A stretch of 64,000 nt of DNA from Crossiella sp. S99.2. GTDB taxonomy: Bacteria > Actinomycetota > Actinomycetes > Mycobacteriales > Pseudonocardiaceae. This document shows positions 22,439-30,781 of this stretch, one piece after another; the first letter of the stretch is position 1; each line of letters starts with the position of its first letter. The position numbers and the translations under genes were made by a program. The notes beneath the pieces are model-generated. The model worked only from the letters and a program-made list of their open reading frames with translations. It searched no databases and was not told the origin of the DNA. Where the stretch lies: contig NZ_JALMDK010000016.1 of NCBI RefSeq assembly GCF_023094165.1, positions 62,001-126,000 of the forward strand, read 5' to 3'.

Positions 22439-23293
22439 GTGAAGCTGCGGCTGTTAGGTGCGATGGAAATGCGGGTCGGCGGCACCGTCGTCCCGCTCGG
22501 TGCCCGGCAGCATCGGCTGGTACTGGCGATTGTGGCGTTGCAGGCCAACCAGCTGGTCCCGCTGGACCGCCTGGTCGAGCTGGTGTGGCCGGTCTCCGCG
22601 CCGCGCACCGCGGCGCACGCGATCCGGGTCTGCGTGTCCCGGCTGCGCGGCGAACTCGACGCCGCCGCGGTCGACCCGGATGAAGCCTCGATCCTCACCC
22701 ACGGCTCCGGCTACATCCTGCGTACCGATCCGCAGCGGATCGACGTGCACCGGTTCCAGTCGCTGATCGAGCGCGCCCGCTGCTCCGGCGAGGACGAGAC
22801 CGTGGCGTCGTTGCTGGATCAGGCCCTGGCGCTCTGGCAGGGACCGCCGCTGGCCTGCACGGCCACCGAGGAGACCAGGAGCCGCCTGTTCGACGGGCTG
22901 GCCGAGACCCGGCTGGTGGCCATGGAGGACCGGCTGGACGCGCTGCTGCGGCTGGACCGGCACAAGCACATCGTCGGCGAGCTGACCACGCTGGCCGAGA
23001 CCTATCCGACCAGGGAACGCCTGGTCTGCCAGCTGATGCTGGCCCTGCACCGGGGCGGTCAGGCCAGCCAGGCGCTGGTGGTGGCCCGCCGGACCCGCGA
23101 GCGCCTCGCCGAGGAGCTGGGCATCGATCCCGGCGAGGAGCTGCGCCGGCTCGAACTCGCCATCCTGCGCAATGATCCGGACCTCGGCGCCGGCCCGCGC
23201 GGGGTGGTCGCGGCGGACTGCCCGTACTGCACGTGCAGCTGCCGGGGCCAGCCGATCCCCAGGCGGCCGGCACCGGCGGTCGCCGTGCGGTGA
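22439..23293 (+). CDS. SARP-family (AfsR/BTAD) pathway regulator with TTA codon
   Basis: 284 residues from GTG at 22439, preceded by GAGGG. An OmpR-type winged helix (about 1-95, ending GSGYILRTD) is followed by a bacterial transcriptional activation domain (about 100-250, RFQSLIERAR to EELGIDPGEELRRLE). This is the small SARP type without ATPase domain. Codon 6 (22454-22456) is TTA, a codon typically reserved for bldA-dependent developmental and antibiotic genes. The C-terminal tail carries CPYCTCSC, four Cys within eight residues, unusual for the family and possibly metal- or redox-sensing. It is divergent from the lanthipeptide operon and its most likely activator. Confidence 0.93.
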   Translation: MKLRLLGAMEMRVGGTVVPLGARQHRLVLAIVALQANQLVPLDRLVELVWPVSAPRTAAHAIRVCVSRLRGELDAAAVDPDEASILTHGSGYILRTDPQRIDVHRFQSLIERARCSGEDETVASLLDQALALWQGPPLACTATEETRSRLFDGLAETRLVAMEDRLDALLRLDRHKHIVGELTTLAETYPTRERLVCQLMLALHRGGQASQALVVARRTRERLAEELGIDPGEELRRLELAILRNDPDLGAGPRGVVAADCPYCTCSCRGQPIPRRPAPAVAVR

Positions 23294-23300
23294 TGGGCCG

Positions 23301-24089
23301 TCAGGCCGTCTTGAGCTGACCGCCGTCGATGAGGTGGTCGGTTCCGGTGATGCTGCCCGCCAGCGGTGAGGCCAGGTAGCTGACCAGGGCGGCGACTTCC
23401 GCGGGCTCGACGAATCGGCCCGTGGTGAGCCCCAGTCCGGCGGGCAGCTGGGCCAGGAACTGCGCGTGCGGCACGCCCAGCGACCGGGCGAGGTCCGCGC
23501 CGTAGCCGTCCGGGGCCTCCCACATCGAGGTGCGCACCGGGCCGGGGGAAATGGTGTTCACCCGCACGCCCAGCGGGGTGACCTCCTCGGCGAGTGCCTT
23601 GCCGAAGGCGGTCAGGGCCGCCTTGGCGGCGGTGTAGGGCATCGGCCCGGCGTGCGGCATCCGCGCTCCGTTGGAGGAGATGTTGACGATCGTGCCCTTG
23701 CGCCGCAGCAGGCTGGGCAGGGCGGCGCGGGTGGTGCGGACCGCGCTGAAGAAGTTCAGCTCGAACATGCGCTGCCACGCCTCGTCGTCGAAGGTGGCGA
23801 AGCCGCCGGTCTGGCCACCGTCGCTGTCCCCGCCACCGACGTTGTTGACCACCAGGTCGATCTCGCCCAGCTCGGCCAGCGCCCCCTCGACCAGCCGGGC
23901 CGGTCCGTCGGCGGCGGCGAGGTCGACCGGGATCGCGGTCGCGCCGGAGGCGGCCAGTTCCGGGGAGACGGTGCGCGAGCCCGCCACCACCCGCATGCCC
24001 TCGCCGAGCAGCGTGCTGACGATGGCCAGGCCGATGCCGCGGCTGGCGCCGGTGACCAGGGCGGTCTTGCCGTTCAGTTGAACGTCCAT
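23301..24089 (-). CDS. Short-chain dehydrogenase/reductase
   Basis: 262 residues. Classical SDR: cofactor loop TGASRGIG (residues 12-19), NNVGG for the NNAG position, IVNISSNG with catalytic Ser, and YTAAK catalytic Tyr/Lys. The N-terminal motif with R in SRTV favours NADP(H). Substrate unknown. Divergent from a TetR gene with a long palindrome between them, so it is probably repressed by that protein. The 3' end lies 7 bp from the convergent SARP gene end. Confidence 0.93.
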   Translation of the reverse strand: MDVQLNGKTALVTGASRGIGLAIVSTLLGEGMRVVAGSRTVSPELAASGATAIPVDLAAADGPARLVEGALAELGEIDLVVNNVGGGDSDGGQTGGFATFDDEAWQRMFELNFFSAVRTTRAALPSLLRRKGTIVNISSNGARMPHAGPMPYTAAKAALTAFGKALAEEVTPLGVRVNTISPGPVRTSMWEAPDGYGADLARSLGVPHAQFLAQLPAGLGLTTGRFVEPAEVAALVSYLASPLAGSITGTDHLIDGGQLKTA

Positions 24090-24131
24090 CTGCCCAAACT
24101 CCCTCTAGTCGCATCCAGCTAGACCTTACTT

Positions 24132-24169
24132 GCGCTCTAGTTGCGACACTAGTGTTGCAATTAGAGCGC
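24132..24169. promoter_or_regulatory. 38-bp palindromic TetR operator
   Basis: Centre lies between 24150 and 24151; 17 of 19 base pairs are complementary. The left arm reads GCTCTAGTTGCGACACT and the right arm AGTGTTGCAATTAGAGC. A further half-site CTCTAGTCGCA lies about 30 bp to the left, nearer the SDR start. Placed between the divergent SDR (start 24089) and TetR (start 24213) genes. Confidence 0.85.
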
Positions 24170-24212
24170 GTCAAGGAGCCGTCCTGTAATGTTTTGCCGA
24201 CAAGGAGGCTCC

Positions 24213-24806
24213 GTGACACAACAAGAAGAGGCACGTCCGGCCGGGCGGGCGCGGCGGGCGGATGCCGAACGCACCGTGCAGGCGATCCTGGAGGCGGCTG
24301 AGCGCGTGCTCAGCGCCGATCCCTCGGCCTCCATGGAGCAGATCGCCACGGCCGCTGGCGTGGCCAGGACCACCGTGCACCGGCGGTTCGCCACCCGCGA
24401 GGTGCTGATCGACGAGCTGACCGCGTGGGCCGCCCAGCGCTTCGCCGACGCGGTGCGCCGTGGCCGCCCGGAGACCGCGCCGCCACTGGTCGCGCTGTAT
24501 CAGGTGACCGCGAACGTGCTCGAAGTCAAGATCGGCTGGGGGTTTGCGATGAGCCGGACCTCAGCGGCTGATTCCCAGGTGGCCGGCGTGCACACGGGCG
24601 TGCGCGAACAGTGCGACCGGCTCTTCCTGCGGGCCAGGGACGCCGGGTTGTTCCGCACCGACGTCGATCTGGACTGGGCCCGCTGCGTTTACTACGCGCT
24701 CATCCACGAGGCGGCCCAGCAGCCCGAACCGACCGACACCGACACGCTCGCCACCCGCGTGGTGGACACCCTGCTCCGCGGGATCGGCGCGAACGGCGGC
24801 CTCTGA
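24213..24806 (+). CDS. TetR-family transcriptional regulator
   Basis: 197 residues from GTG at 24213, directly after AAGGAGG; an upstream ATG at 24189 has no ribosome site. The N-terminal helix-turn-helix (ADAERTVQAILEAAERVLSA, then ATAAGVARTTVHRRFATREV) is typical; the C-terminal ligand domain is unclassified. It likely represses the divergent SDR and itself through the palindrome at 24132-24169. The inducer is probably the SDR substrate or a related small molecule. The 3' end is 7 bp from the convergent threonine dehydratase gene. Confidence 0.93.
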   Translation: MTQQEEARPAGRARRADAERTVQAILEAAERVLSADPSASMEQIATAAGVARTTVHRRFATREVLIDELTAWAAQRFADAVRRGRPETAPPLVALYQVTANVLEVKIGWGFAMSRTSAADSQVAGVHTGVREQCDRLFLRARDAGLFRTDVDLDWARCVYYALIHEAAQQPEPTDTDTLATRVVDTLLRGIGANGGL

Positions 24807-24813
24807 GCCGCGC

Positions 24814-26058
24814 TCAGACCAGGAAGCGGTAGGCCGTGGTGCCCGGCGCCACGTGCTGGATGTGCAGCGGGGACTCCTTCATCCGCGCCCACAGCCGGTC
24901 GTAGTCCTCGGCGCGGCTGATCTCGATGCCGACCAGCGCGGCGCCGGTCTCCCGGTTGTCCCGCTTCTGGTACTCAAACAGCACCACATCGTCGTCCGGG
25001 CCGAGCACGTCATCCAGGAACCGGCGCAGCGCACCGGGCTCCTGGGGGAACTCGACCAGGAAGTAGTGCTTGAGGCCGCGGTGCACCAGCGAGCGCTCCA
25101 CCACCTCGGCGTAGCGGCTCACGTCGTTGTTGCCGCCAGAAAGCAGGCACACCACGGTCTCGTCGGGTTGCACGGTGAGTTCGCTGACCAGCGCGGCCGA
25201 GGCCAGCGCGCCCGCGGGTTCGGCGATGATGCCGTCCACCTGGTACAGGTCCAGCATCTCGGTGCACACCGCGCCCTCCGCCACCGTGAGCAGCTCGGCG
25301 CCGCTGTCCCGGACCATCGGGAAGGTCAGCTCGCCGACCCGGCGCACGGCCGCGCCGTCGACGAAGGAGTCCACCTCGGGCAGCGTCACCGGACCGCCAC
25401 TGGCCAGCGCCGCGATCATGCTGGCCGCGCCGGCCGGCTCGACGCCGATGACCCGGGTGGCCGGAAAGTGCTCGCGCAGCCAGGTGCCAACCCCGGCGAG
25501 CAGGCCGCCACCACCGACCGGGACGATCACCACATCGGGGGCGCCACCCAGTTGCCGCAGGATCTCCAGGCCGACCGTGCCCTGTCCGGCGATGGTGCGC
25601 GGATCGTCGAAGGCGGGCACCAGCACGGCGCCGGTGGCCGCGGCGTGTTCCTGGGCCAGCGCGGCCGCGTCGTCGTAGGTGTCGCCGTCCACCACCAGGC
25701 GGACCCTGCCCTGGCCGAGCGCCTCGATGCGGTCGCGCTTCTGCCGGGGCGTGGTGCGCGGCACGTGCACCCGGCCCTCGATGCCGAGGCGGCGGCAGGC
25801 ATACGCCACGCCCTGGCCGTGGTTGCCCGCCGAGGCGCAGACCGCGCCGGCCCCGGTGAACTCGGTCTGGGACAGCAGGTTGAACGCCCCGCGCAGCTTG
25901 TAGGACCGCCCGACCTGGAGGTCCTCGCGCTTGAACCACACCCGCGCGCCGGTGCGCTCGGACAGCCGCTGGTTGACCTCCAGCGGTGTGGTGCGGGCGA
26001 CCCCGTCCAGCCGTGCGGCGGCCGAGGAAACCTCTTCAGCGAAGGACATGGTCCTCAT
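24814..26058 (-). CDS. ilvA: Threonine ammonia-lyase (threonine dehydratase) with C-terminal ACT-like domain
   Basis: 414 residues. PLP enzyme converting threonine to 2-oxobutyrate, the first step of isoleucine synthesis. PLP-Lys lies in RSYKLRGAFN, the substrate loop is SAGNHGQGVA and the phosphate-binding loop VGGGGLLAG. Residues about 325-414 (HYFLVEFPQEPGALRRFLDDVL) are the ACT-like regulatory domain of the short biosynthetic form, for feedback by Ile/Val. Start: ATG at 26058 (MRTMSF) or at 26049; neither has a convincing ribosome site, so the mRNA could be leaderless. Monocistronic by context. Confidence 0.93.
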   Translation of the reverse strand: MRTMSFAEEVSSAAARLDGVARTTPLEVNQRLSERTGARVWFKREDLQVGRSYKLRGAFNLLSQTEFTGAGAVCASAGNHGQGVAYACRRLGIEGRVHVPRTTPRQKRDRIEALGQGRVRLVVDGDTYDDAAALAQEHAAATGAVLVPAFDDPRTIAGQGTVGLEILRQLGGAPDVVIVPVGGGGLLAGVGTWLREHFPATRVIGVEPAGAASMIAALASGGPVTLPEVDSFVDGAAVRRVGELTFPMVRDSGAELLTVAEGAVCTEMLDLYQVDGIIAEPAGALASAALVSELTVQPDETVVCLLSGGNNDVSRYAEVVERSLVHRGLKHYFLVEFPQEPGALRRFLDDVLGPDDDVVLFEYQKRDNRETGAALVGIEISRAEDYDRLWARMKESPLHIQHVAPGTTAYRFLV

Positions 26059-26123
26059 TCTCGTGCAGGTCTGGCTGGGGTTTTGCCTGGTGTGCGGTAG
26101 GGCACCGTCCATTGTGCACCCAC

Positions 26124-26867
26124 TCACATGGTGATGATGGTGAACACCGCGCCGTGCGGGTCGGTGAGCACCGCGGAGCGCCCGAGCACGGTGTCGGTGG
26201 GCCGCCCGGTGACCCGGCCGCCCAGCTGCCCGGCCCGCGCCGCGGACTCGTCGCAGTCCCGGACGGCGAAGTAGGCCATCCAGTACGGCGTGGTGATCTC
26301 CGGGTGGCCCGGCCGCATGCCCGCCACGGTGCGGCCTTCGATCCGCCACTGCGAGTACTCGACGTCGCCGAGCCGCCGGTCCCTGGCCTCCCAGCCGAAC
26401 ACCTCGCCGTAGAAGGCCTTGGAGCCGTCCGAATCGCCGGTGCTCAACTCGTTCCAGCAGAGCGTGCCGGACTCGTTGAACAGCTCGCAGCCGGGCATCT
26501 CCCCCGGCTCCCACACCCCGACCTCGGCCCCGGCCCGGTCGGTGAACACACCGATCCGCCCGGTGTCGGCGACCTCCTCGGCGGGGAAGAGCACCTGGCC
26601 GCCCGCGGGCTCAACCCGCGCGGTGGTGGCCTCGGCGTCGTCGACGAGCACGAAGGTGCGCCAGGCCGTGCGCTGACCGGGCGCCAGCAGCGGTCCCGCG
26701 CCCGCGACCGCCTTGCCGCCCTTGGTGAACACGGTGTAGCCGCCGGCGGATTCGGGTGCCACGCGGGCGGACCAGTCGAACAGGCCCATGTAGAAGGACC
26801 GGGTCTGCGCGAGGTCCGGGGACCGCACGTCTATCCAGCCCGGGGTGCCCGGTGCCACTGCGCCCAT
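26124..26867 (-). CDS. VOC-family (glyoxalase/bleomycin-resistance fold) two-domain protein
   Basis: 247 residues; ATG at 26867 with AGGAG five bases upstream. Two tandem VOC modules (about 1-120 and 130-247) each show the beta-alpha-beta-beta-beta pattern: PGWIDVRSPDLAQTRSFYMGLF and LCWNELSTGDSDGSKAFYGEVF. This is the CFP32-like layout of actinobacterial hydroxylase/glyoxalase-like proteins. Metal and substrate are not clear. It ends 65 bp before the threonine dehydratase start on the same strand but is probably independent. Confidence 0.9.
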   Translation of the reverse strand: MGAVAPGTPGWIDVRSPDLAQTRSFYMGLFDWSARVAPESAGGYTVFTKGGKAVAGAGPLLAPGQRTAWRTFVLVDDAEATTARVEPAGGQVLFPAEEVADTGRIGVFTDRAGAEVGVWEPGEMPGCELFNESGTLCWNELSTGDSDGSKAFYGEVFGWEARDRRLGDVEYSQWRIEGRTVAGMRPGHPEITTPYWMAYFAVRDCDESAARAGQLGGRVTGRPTDTVLGRSAVLTDPHGAVFTIITM

Positions 26868-26991
26868 GTGTGCTCCTGGTGCTCGTGCGTGTTCGTTCTC
26901 GGCACATCTTCTCAGCACGCACCGAGGTCAGTTCGTGACGGGGCGTGAGAACTGGTTGCGGATGGGGCCCGCGGTGGACGGTACGCGGCCG

Positions 26992-27765
26992 TCAGAGCCA
27001 GCCGAGCAGCCGCCCGGCATTGCCGCCCAGCAGGCGATCCGCGGCCCCGGGTAAGAGCCCGCGGGCTTCCTCGATCAGTGCCCGGTAGTCGCGGCCGGGC
27101 TCGAACCGCGTCCATGGCCAGTCACTGCCCCAGACCAGGCGATCCGGGCCGATCACGGCGCACAGCTCGCCGGCCGCTACGGCGCCTGCCGGGCTGCGGT
27201 AGAGGCCGGAGATCTTCACCCAGATGTGCGGGTGCGCGGCGAGGTCGAGCACCAGGCGCCAGTCCGGATCGGCCTGGGGCAGTCCGAGGTGGTCGAGCAC
27301 GACCGCTCCCGGCCAGTTCCGCAGCGCGGCGGCCAGGTACGTCCACTGCTCGCCGGTGGCCTGCACTTCCAGGTGCCAGCCGAGTTCGGCCAGCCGCTCG
27401 CCCAGCGCGGGCCACCCAGGGCCGTCCAGGGCCGGTGGCGGCTGGCCGATGAGGTTGAGCCGGAGGCCGCGCACTCCGCCGCGGTGCAGCGCCGGGAGTT
27501 CCCGCGCGGCCGACCGCGGATCCGCGGTGTCCAGCACGACCACCCCGCGGAACCGCTCGGGCTGCGCCGCGATCGCGGTCAGGAGGTAGCTGTTGTCGAC
27601 GCCGAGGAAGCTCGGCTGGACCAGCAGCGCGCGGTCGATGCCGTGCTCGTCGAGCAGCCGCAGGTACGCCGGCCAGGGGGCCTCGCCGGTGGGTGTGTAG
27701 CGGCGGCGAGCGGCCAGGGTGAGCCCGTGCTGGAACACGTGCGCGTGGGCGTCGACCCTGATCAC
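26992..27765 (-). CDS. Amidohydrolase-2 family (PDC-lactonase-like) hydrolase
   Basis: 257 residues from GTG at 27765. TIM-barrel metal-dependent hydrolase with N-terminal VDAHAHVF (HxH), LDHLG, and C-terminal VWGSDWPW carrying the catalytic Asp. This set is typical of 2-pyrone-4,6-dicarboxylate lactonase relatives that open lactones or hydrolyse dicarboxylate compounds. It is divergent from a MatC-like dicarboxylate carrier 46 bp away, which supports a role on an imported organic acid. Exact substrate not determined. Confidence 0.9.
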   Translation of the reverse strand: MIRVDAHAHVFQHGLTLAARRRYTPTGEAPWPAYLRLLDEHGIDRALLVQPSFLGVDNSYLLTAIAAQPERFRGVVVLDTADPRSAARELPALHRGGVRGLRLNLIGQPPPALDGPGWPALGERLAELGWHLEVQATGEQWTYLAAALRNWPGAVVLDHLGLPQADPDWRLVLDLAAHPHIWVKISGLYRSPAGAVAAGELCAVIGPDRLVWGSDWPWTRFEPGRDYRALIEEARGLLPGAADRLLGGNAGRLLGWL

Positions 27766-27811
27766 CGGGCCAGACTAGACAGGTAGTGGATCACTGGGAA
27801 AGCTGGCCCCC

Positions 27812-29038
27812 GTGGCCGCCGACCTGATCTCGCTGCTCGTCCTGGTCGCGATCTTCGCCATCGGGCTGTGGCGGCCGGTGAACATGGGCGCGGTGGCGAT
27901 CGTGGCCGCGTTCCTGCTCGGCACCGCCTACTTCGGCCTGGGCGCCGAGGACATCGCGGGCGGCTTCCCGGCCGCGCTGTTCGTCACCCTGCTCGGCGTG
28001 ACCTTCCTGTTCGGCCTGGCCAGGGCCAACGGCACGGTCGACTGGCTGGTCGGCGCCGCGCTGGCGGCCGTGCGCGGCCGGGTGGCGCTGATCCCGTGGG
28101 TGCTGTTCCTGCTGGCCGCGCTGATCACCGGCATCGGCGCGATCAGCGCGGCCACCAACGCGATCCTGGTGCCGATCGGCCTGGCCTTCGCCCAGCGGCA
28201 CCGGATCAACCCGATGCTGGTCGGGCTGGCCATCCTCAACGGCACCAACGCGGGCGGCTTCTCCCCCATCTCGGTCTACTTCACCATCGTCGACAGCGCA
28301 CTCACCAAGGGCGGTGTGCACGTCAGCGCGGGCTGGATCTTCCTGGTCACCTTCCTGTTCAACCTGGCGCTGAACCTGGTCGCGTGCACCCTGTTCGGCG
28401 GCTGGCGGCTGCGCGGGCAAGACGCGCCCACCACCCGCCCCCGGCTGAGCACCGAGAACGCCCTGACCCTGGTGTTGCTGGCCGCGCTCGTGCTGGGCGC
28501 GGTGGCCTTCGGCCTGGACGTCGGCTTCCTCGCGCTGACCGCCGCAGTGCTGCTGATCGTGGTTTTCCCCGCACACGCCAAGGAAGCCGCCGCCGGGATC
28601 GCGTGGAATGTGGTGCTGCTCATCGGCGGCATCGTCATGTACGTGGCCCTGCTGCAGAAGGTCGGCGTGGTCACCAGCCTGGGCGCCGCGGTCGCGGGCA
28701 TCGGCTCACCGCTGCTCGCCGGGTTCCTGCTGCTGCTCGTCGGCGGGGTGGTCTCGGCCTTCGCCTCCACCAACGCCATGTTCGGCGTGCTGGTGCCGCT
28801 GACGATCCCGTTCGTGCTCGCCGGTCACCTGGACGCCTTCGCCCTCACCGCGGCGCTGTGCGTGGCCACCTCCGCGGTGGACGCCAGCCCGTTCTCCACC
28901 GGCGGCGCGCTGGTGCTGGCCAACACCGAGGAGAGCAAGCGGGACAAGGTCTTCCGCGCGCTCACCGGGTGGGGCCTGGCCATGATCGCGATCGCCCCGG
29001 CCGCGGCCTGGCTGGTGTTCCTGCTGCCCGCCGGGTGA
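27812..29038 (+). CDS. MatC/SLC13-type dicarboxylate permease
   Basis: 408 residues from GTG at 27812. Almost entirely hydrophobic with about 11-12 membrane segments. There are two related halves, each with a loop rich in Asn/Ser/Thr (ISAATNAILVPIGLAF; SAFASTNAMFGVLVPL), the pattern of ion-transporter superfamily carriers. The N-terminal part matches the MatC_N type (malonate/dicarboxylate carrier). Together with the divergent amidohydrolase it suggests uptake and hydrolysis of a carboxylated compound. Confidence 0.87.
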   Translation: MAADLISLLVLVAIFAIGLWRPVNMGAVAIVAAFLLGTAYFGLGAEDIAGGFPAALFVTLLGVTFLFGLARANGTVDWLVGAALAAVRGRVALIPWVLFLLAALITGIGAISAATNAILVPIGLAFAQRHRINPMLVGLAILNGTNAGGFSPISVYFTIVDSALTKGGVHVSAGWIFLVTFLFNLALNLVACTLFGGWRLRGQDAPTTRPRLSTENALTLVLLAALVLGAVAFGLDVGFLALTAAVLLIVVFPAHAKEAAAGIAWNVVLLIGGIVMYVALLQKVGVVTSLGAAVAGIGSPLLAGFLLLLVGGVVSAFASTNAMFGVLVPLTIPFVLAGHLDAFALTAALCVATSAVDASPFSTGGALVLANTEESKRDKVFRALTGWGLAMIAIAPAAAWLVFLLPAG

Positions 29039-29147
29039 GGACCGCTACCAGCTTTCGGCCAACTGCGACAGCTTGTCATTTTTCCCGGATTCGCTGACTC
29101 TAGACAACTCGCCGGGCGAGGACAGCGATCACCAGGGAGGAAAGCGC

Positions 29148-30323
29148 ATGTCCACACTGCAACTTCCGCTCAACCGCCCCAATCCGCTGGCATTGGCGCC
29201 GCTGTACCAGGTGTTGCGCCCGCAGACACCGGTGGTGCCGGTGACCACCCCGGCCGGTGACCCGGCCTGGCTCGTGCTCGGCTACGAGGAGGTGAAGCAG
29301 GCCTTCGCCGACCCCCGGTTCGGCCGCTCGCACCCCGAGCCGGAGCGCGCGGGCCGGCTGGCGGAGTCGGCGATGGGTGGCGCCCCCGCCGGTGATCACG
29401 AGACGGAGCAGGCCGAGCACGCCCGCATGCGCAAGGTGCTGGGCCCCGCGTTCTCCGTCCCCCGGATGCGCCGCCTGACCGACCGGATCCAGGAACTGAC
29501 CGACCAGTGCCTGGACGATCTCGCGGCCGCGGACCAGCCGGCCGACCTGCACCGGCTGGTCTCGTTCCCGTTGCCCGCACTGGCCATCAGCGAACTACTC
29601 GGCGTGCCCGCGGCGGACCGCGCGCACTTCAGCAGCCTGTCCAGGAACCTCGGCCTCTTCGACGACCCAGCGGCCAGCCAGGCCGCGCTGGCCGAGTTCG
29701 CCGGCTACACCCTGAGCCTGGCGGCGAGCAAACGTATGGATCCCGGTCCGGACGTGCTCTCCGACCTGGTCGCCGATCCCACCATCAGCGATGAGGTGGT
29801 AGCCCAGGTGGCCATCGCGCTGCTCTTCGCCGGCCACGAGACGACCGCCACCCGGATCGACTTCGGCGTGCTGTGGCTGCTGTCCGACCCGGCCCGGCGG
29901 GCGGCCTTCACCGCCGACCCCGAGGGTCAGGCACAGTCCACAGTGGAGGAAATCCTGCGCCTGTCCGCACCACACGGCCTGGGCCTGCTCCGCTACGCCA
30001 ACGCGGACGTGGAGATCGGCGGAGTGACCATCGGCCGCGGGGACATGGTGCTGGTCTCCAACGACGCCGCCAACCGGGACGCCGCGGTGTTCACCGACCC
30101 CGAGGAGTTCCAGCCCGGCCGCAAACCCAACCCGCACCTGGCTTTCGGCCACGGCAGGCACGTCTGCATCGGCGCCAACCTGGCCCGCGCCCAGCTCCGG
30201 ATCCTGTTCCCGGCCCTGTTCCGCCGCTTCCCGGACCTGTCCCTGGTCGCCGAGGTGGACGACCTGCCGCTGGTGACCAACGACCTCACCGGCGGGGTGG
30301 CCGAGGTACTCGTACGCTGGTGA
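29148..30323 (+). CDS. Cytochrome P450
   Basis: 391 residues; ATG at 29148 after GGGAGGA. I-helix oxygen-binding motif FAGHETTATR, K-helix ExxR in EEILRL and heme loop FGHGRHVCIGANLAR with the proximal Cys. Size and motifs fit soluble bacterial class I P450s acting on natural products or xenobiotics; wording is near the CYP105/107 groups. No ferredoxin gene is adjacent, so electrons must come from elsewhere. Substrate unknown. Stands alone between the permease and the mer pair. Confidence 0.95.
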   Translation: MSTLQLPLNRPNPLALAPLYQVLRPQTPVVPVTTPAGDPAWLVLGYEEVKQAFADPRFGRSHPEPERAGRLAESAMGGAPAGDHETEQAEHARMRKVLGPAFSVPRMRRLTDRIQELTDQCLDDLAAADQPADLHRLVSFPLPALAISELLGVPAADRAHFSSLSRNLGLFDDPAASQAALAEFAGYTLSLAASKRMDPGPDVLSDLVADPTISDEVVAQVAIALLFAGHETTATRIDFGVLWLLSDPARRAAFTADPEGQAQSTVEEILRLSAPHGLGLLRYANADVEIGGVTIGRGDMVLVSNDAANRDAAVFTDPEEFQPGRKPNPHLAFGHGRHVCIGANLARAQLRILFPALFRRFPDLSLVAEVDDLPLVTNDLTGGVAEVLVRW

Positions 30324-30336
30324 GCACGGCCGGTCC

Positions 30337-30367
30337 TTGCCCTGTACCGGGGTACAGGGTTCATGCT
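30337..30367 (+). promoter_or_regulatory. MerR-type promoter/operator with 19-bp spacer
   Basis: A perfect inverted repeat CCCTGTACC-GG-GGTACAGGG (30340-30359) lies between a -35-like TTGCCC (30337-30342) and a -10-like CATGCT (30362-30367), leaving a 19-bp spacer. That over-long spacing is the hallmark of MerR-activated promoters. The -10 ends 6 bp before the GTG start at 30374, so transcription should begin at or next to the start codon. Confidence 0.8.
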
Positions 30368-30373
30368 GACCTG

Positions 30374-30781
30374 GTGCGTACTGGTGAGCTGGCAGCGCGG
30401 GCCGGGGTGAACCCGCAGACGTTGCGGTACTACGAGCGCCGCGGCCTGTTGGCACCGCCGCGGCGCTCCACCTCGGGCTACCGGGACTACCCGCCCGATG
30501 CCCTGGCCCGGTTGCGGTTCATCAAACGAGCCCAGGCGCTCGGTTTCACCCTCGAGGAGACCGAAGAGCTGCTGCACCTGGCCGACGGCGGGCCGGCGTC
30601 CTGCGACACCGCGCGGACGCTGGCCACCGCCCGGCTGGCCGACATAGAGGACCGGGTGGCCGACCTGACCAGGATGCGGGAGGCCCTGAGCGAGCTGGTG
30701 ACCCGGTGCGACCTACCGCGTCCCGACCGCGCCTGCGGGCTGCTGCACACCCTGCGCGAACAGACCGGAGAATCGTCGTGA
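30374..30781 (+). CDS. merR: MerR-type Hg(II)-responsive regulator
   Basis: 135 residues from GTG at 30374. N-terminal MerR helix-turn-helix (RTGELAARAGVNPQTLRYYE), long dimerisation helix, then C77, C112 and C121. The spacings of 35 and 9 residues equal those of the Hg(II) ligands C82, C117 and C126 in Tn501 MerR, which supports mercury sensing rather than other metals. The GTG lies at the predicted transcription start of a MerR-type promoter, so the mRNA is probably leaderless and autoregulated. It overlaps the following lyase gene (GTGA), so both are one operon. Confidence 0.9.
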   Translation: MRTGELAARAGVNPQTLRYYERRGLLAPPRRSTSGYRDYPPDALARLRFIKRAQALGFTLEETEELLHLADGGPASCDTARTLATARLADIEDRVADLTRMREALSELVTRCDLPRPDRACGLLHTLREQTGESS

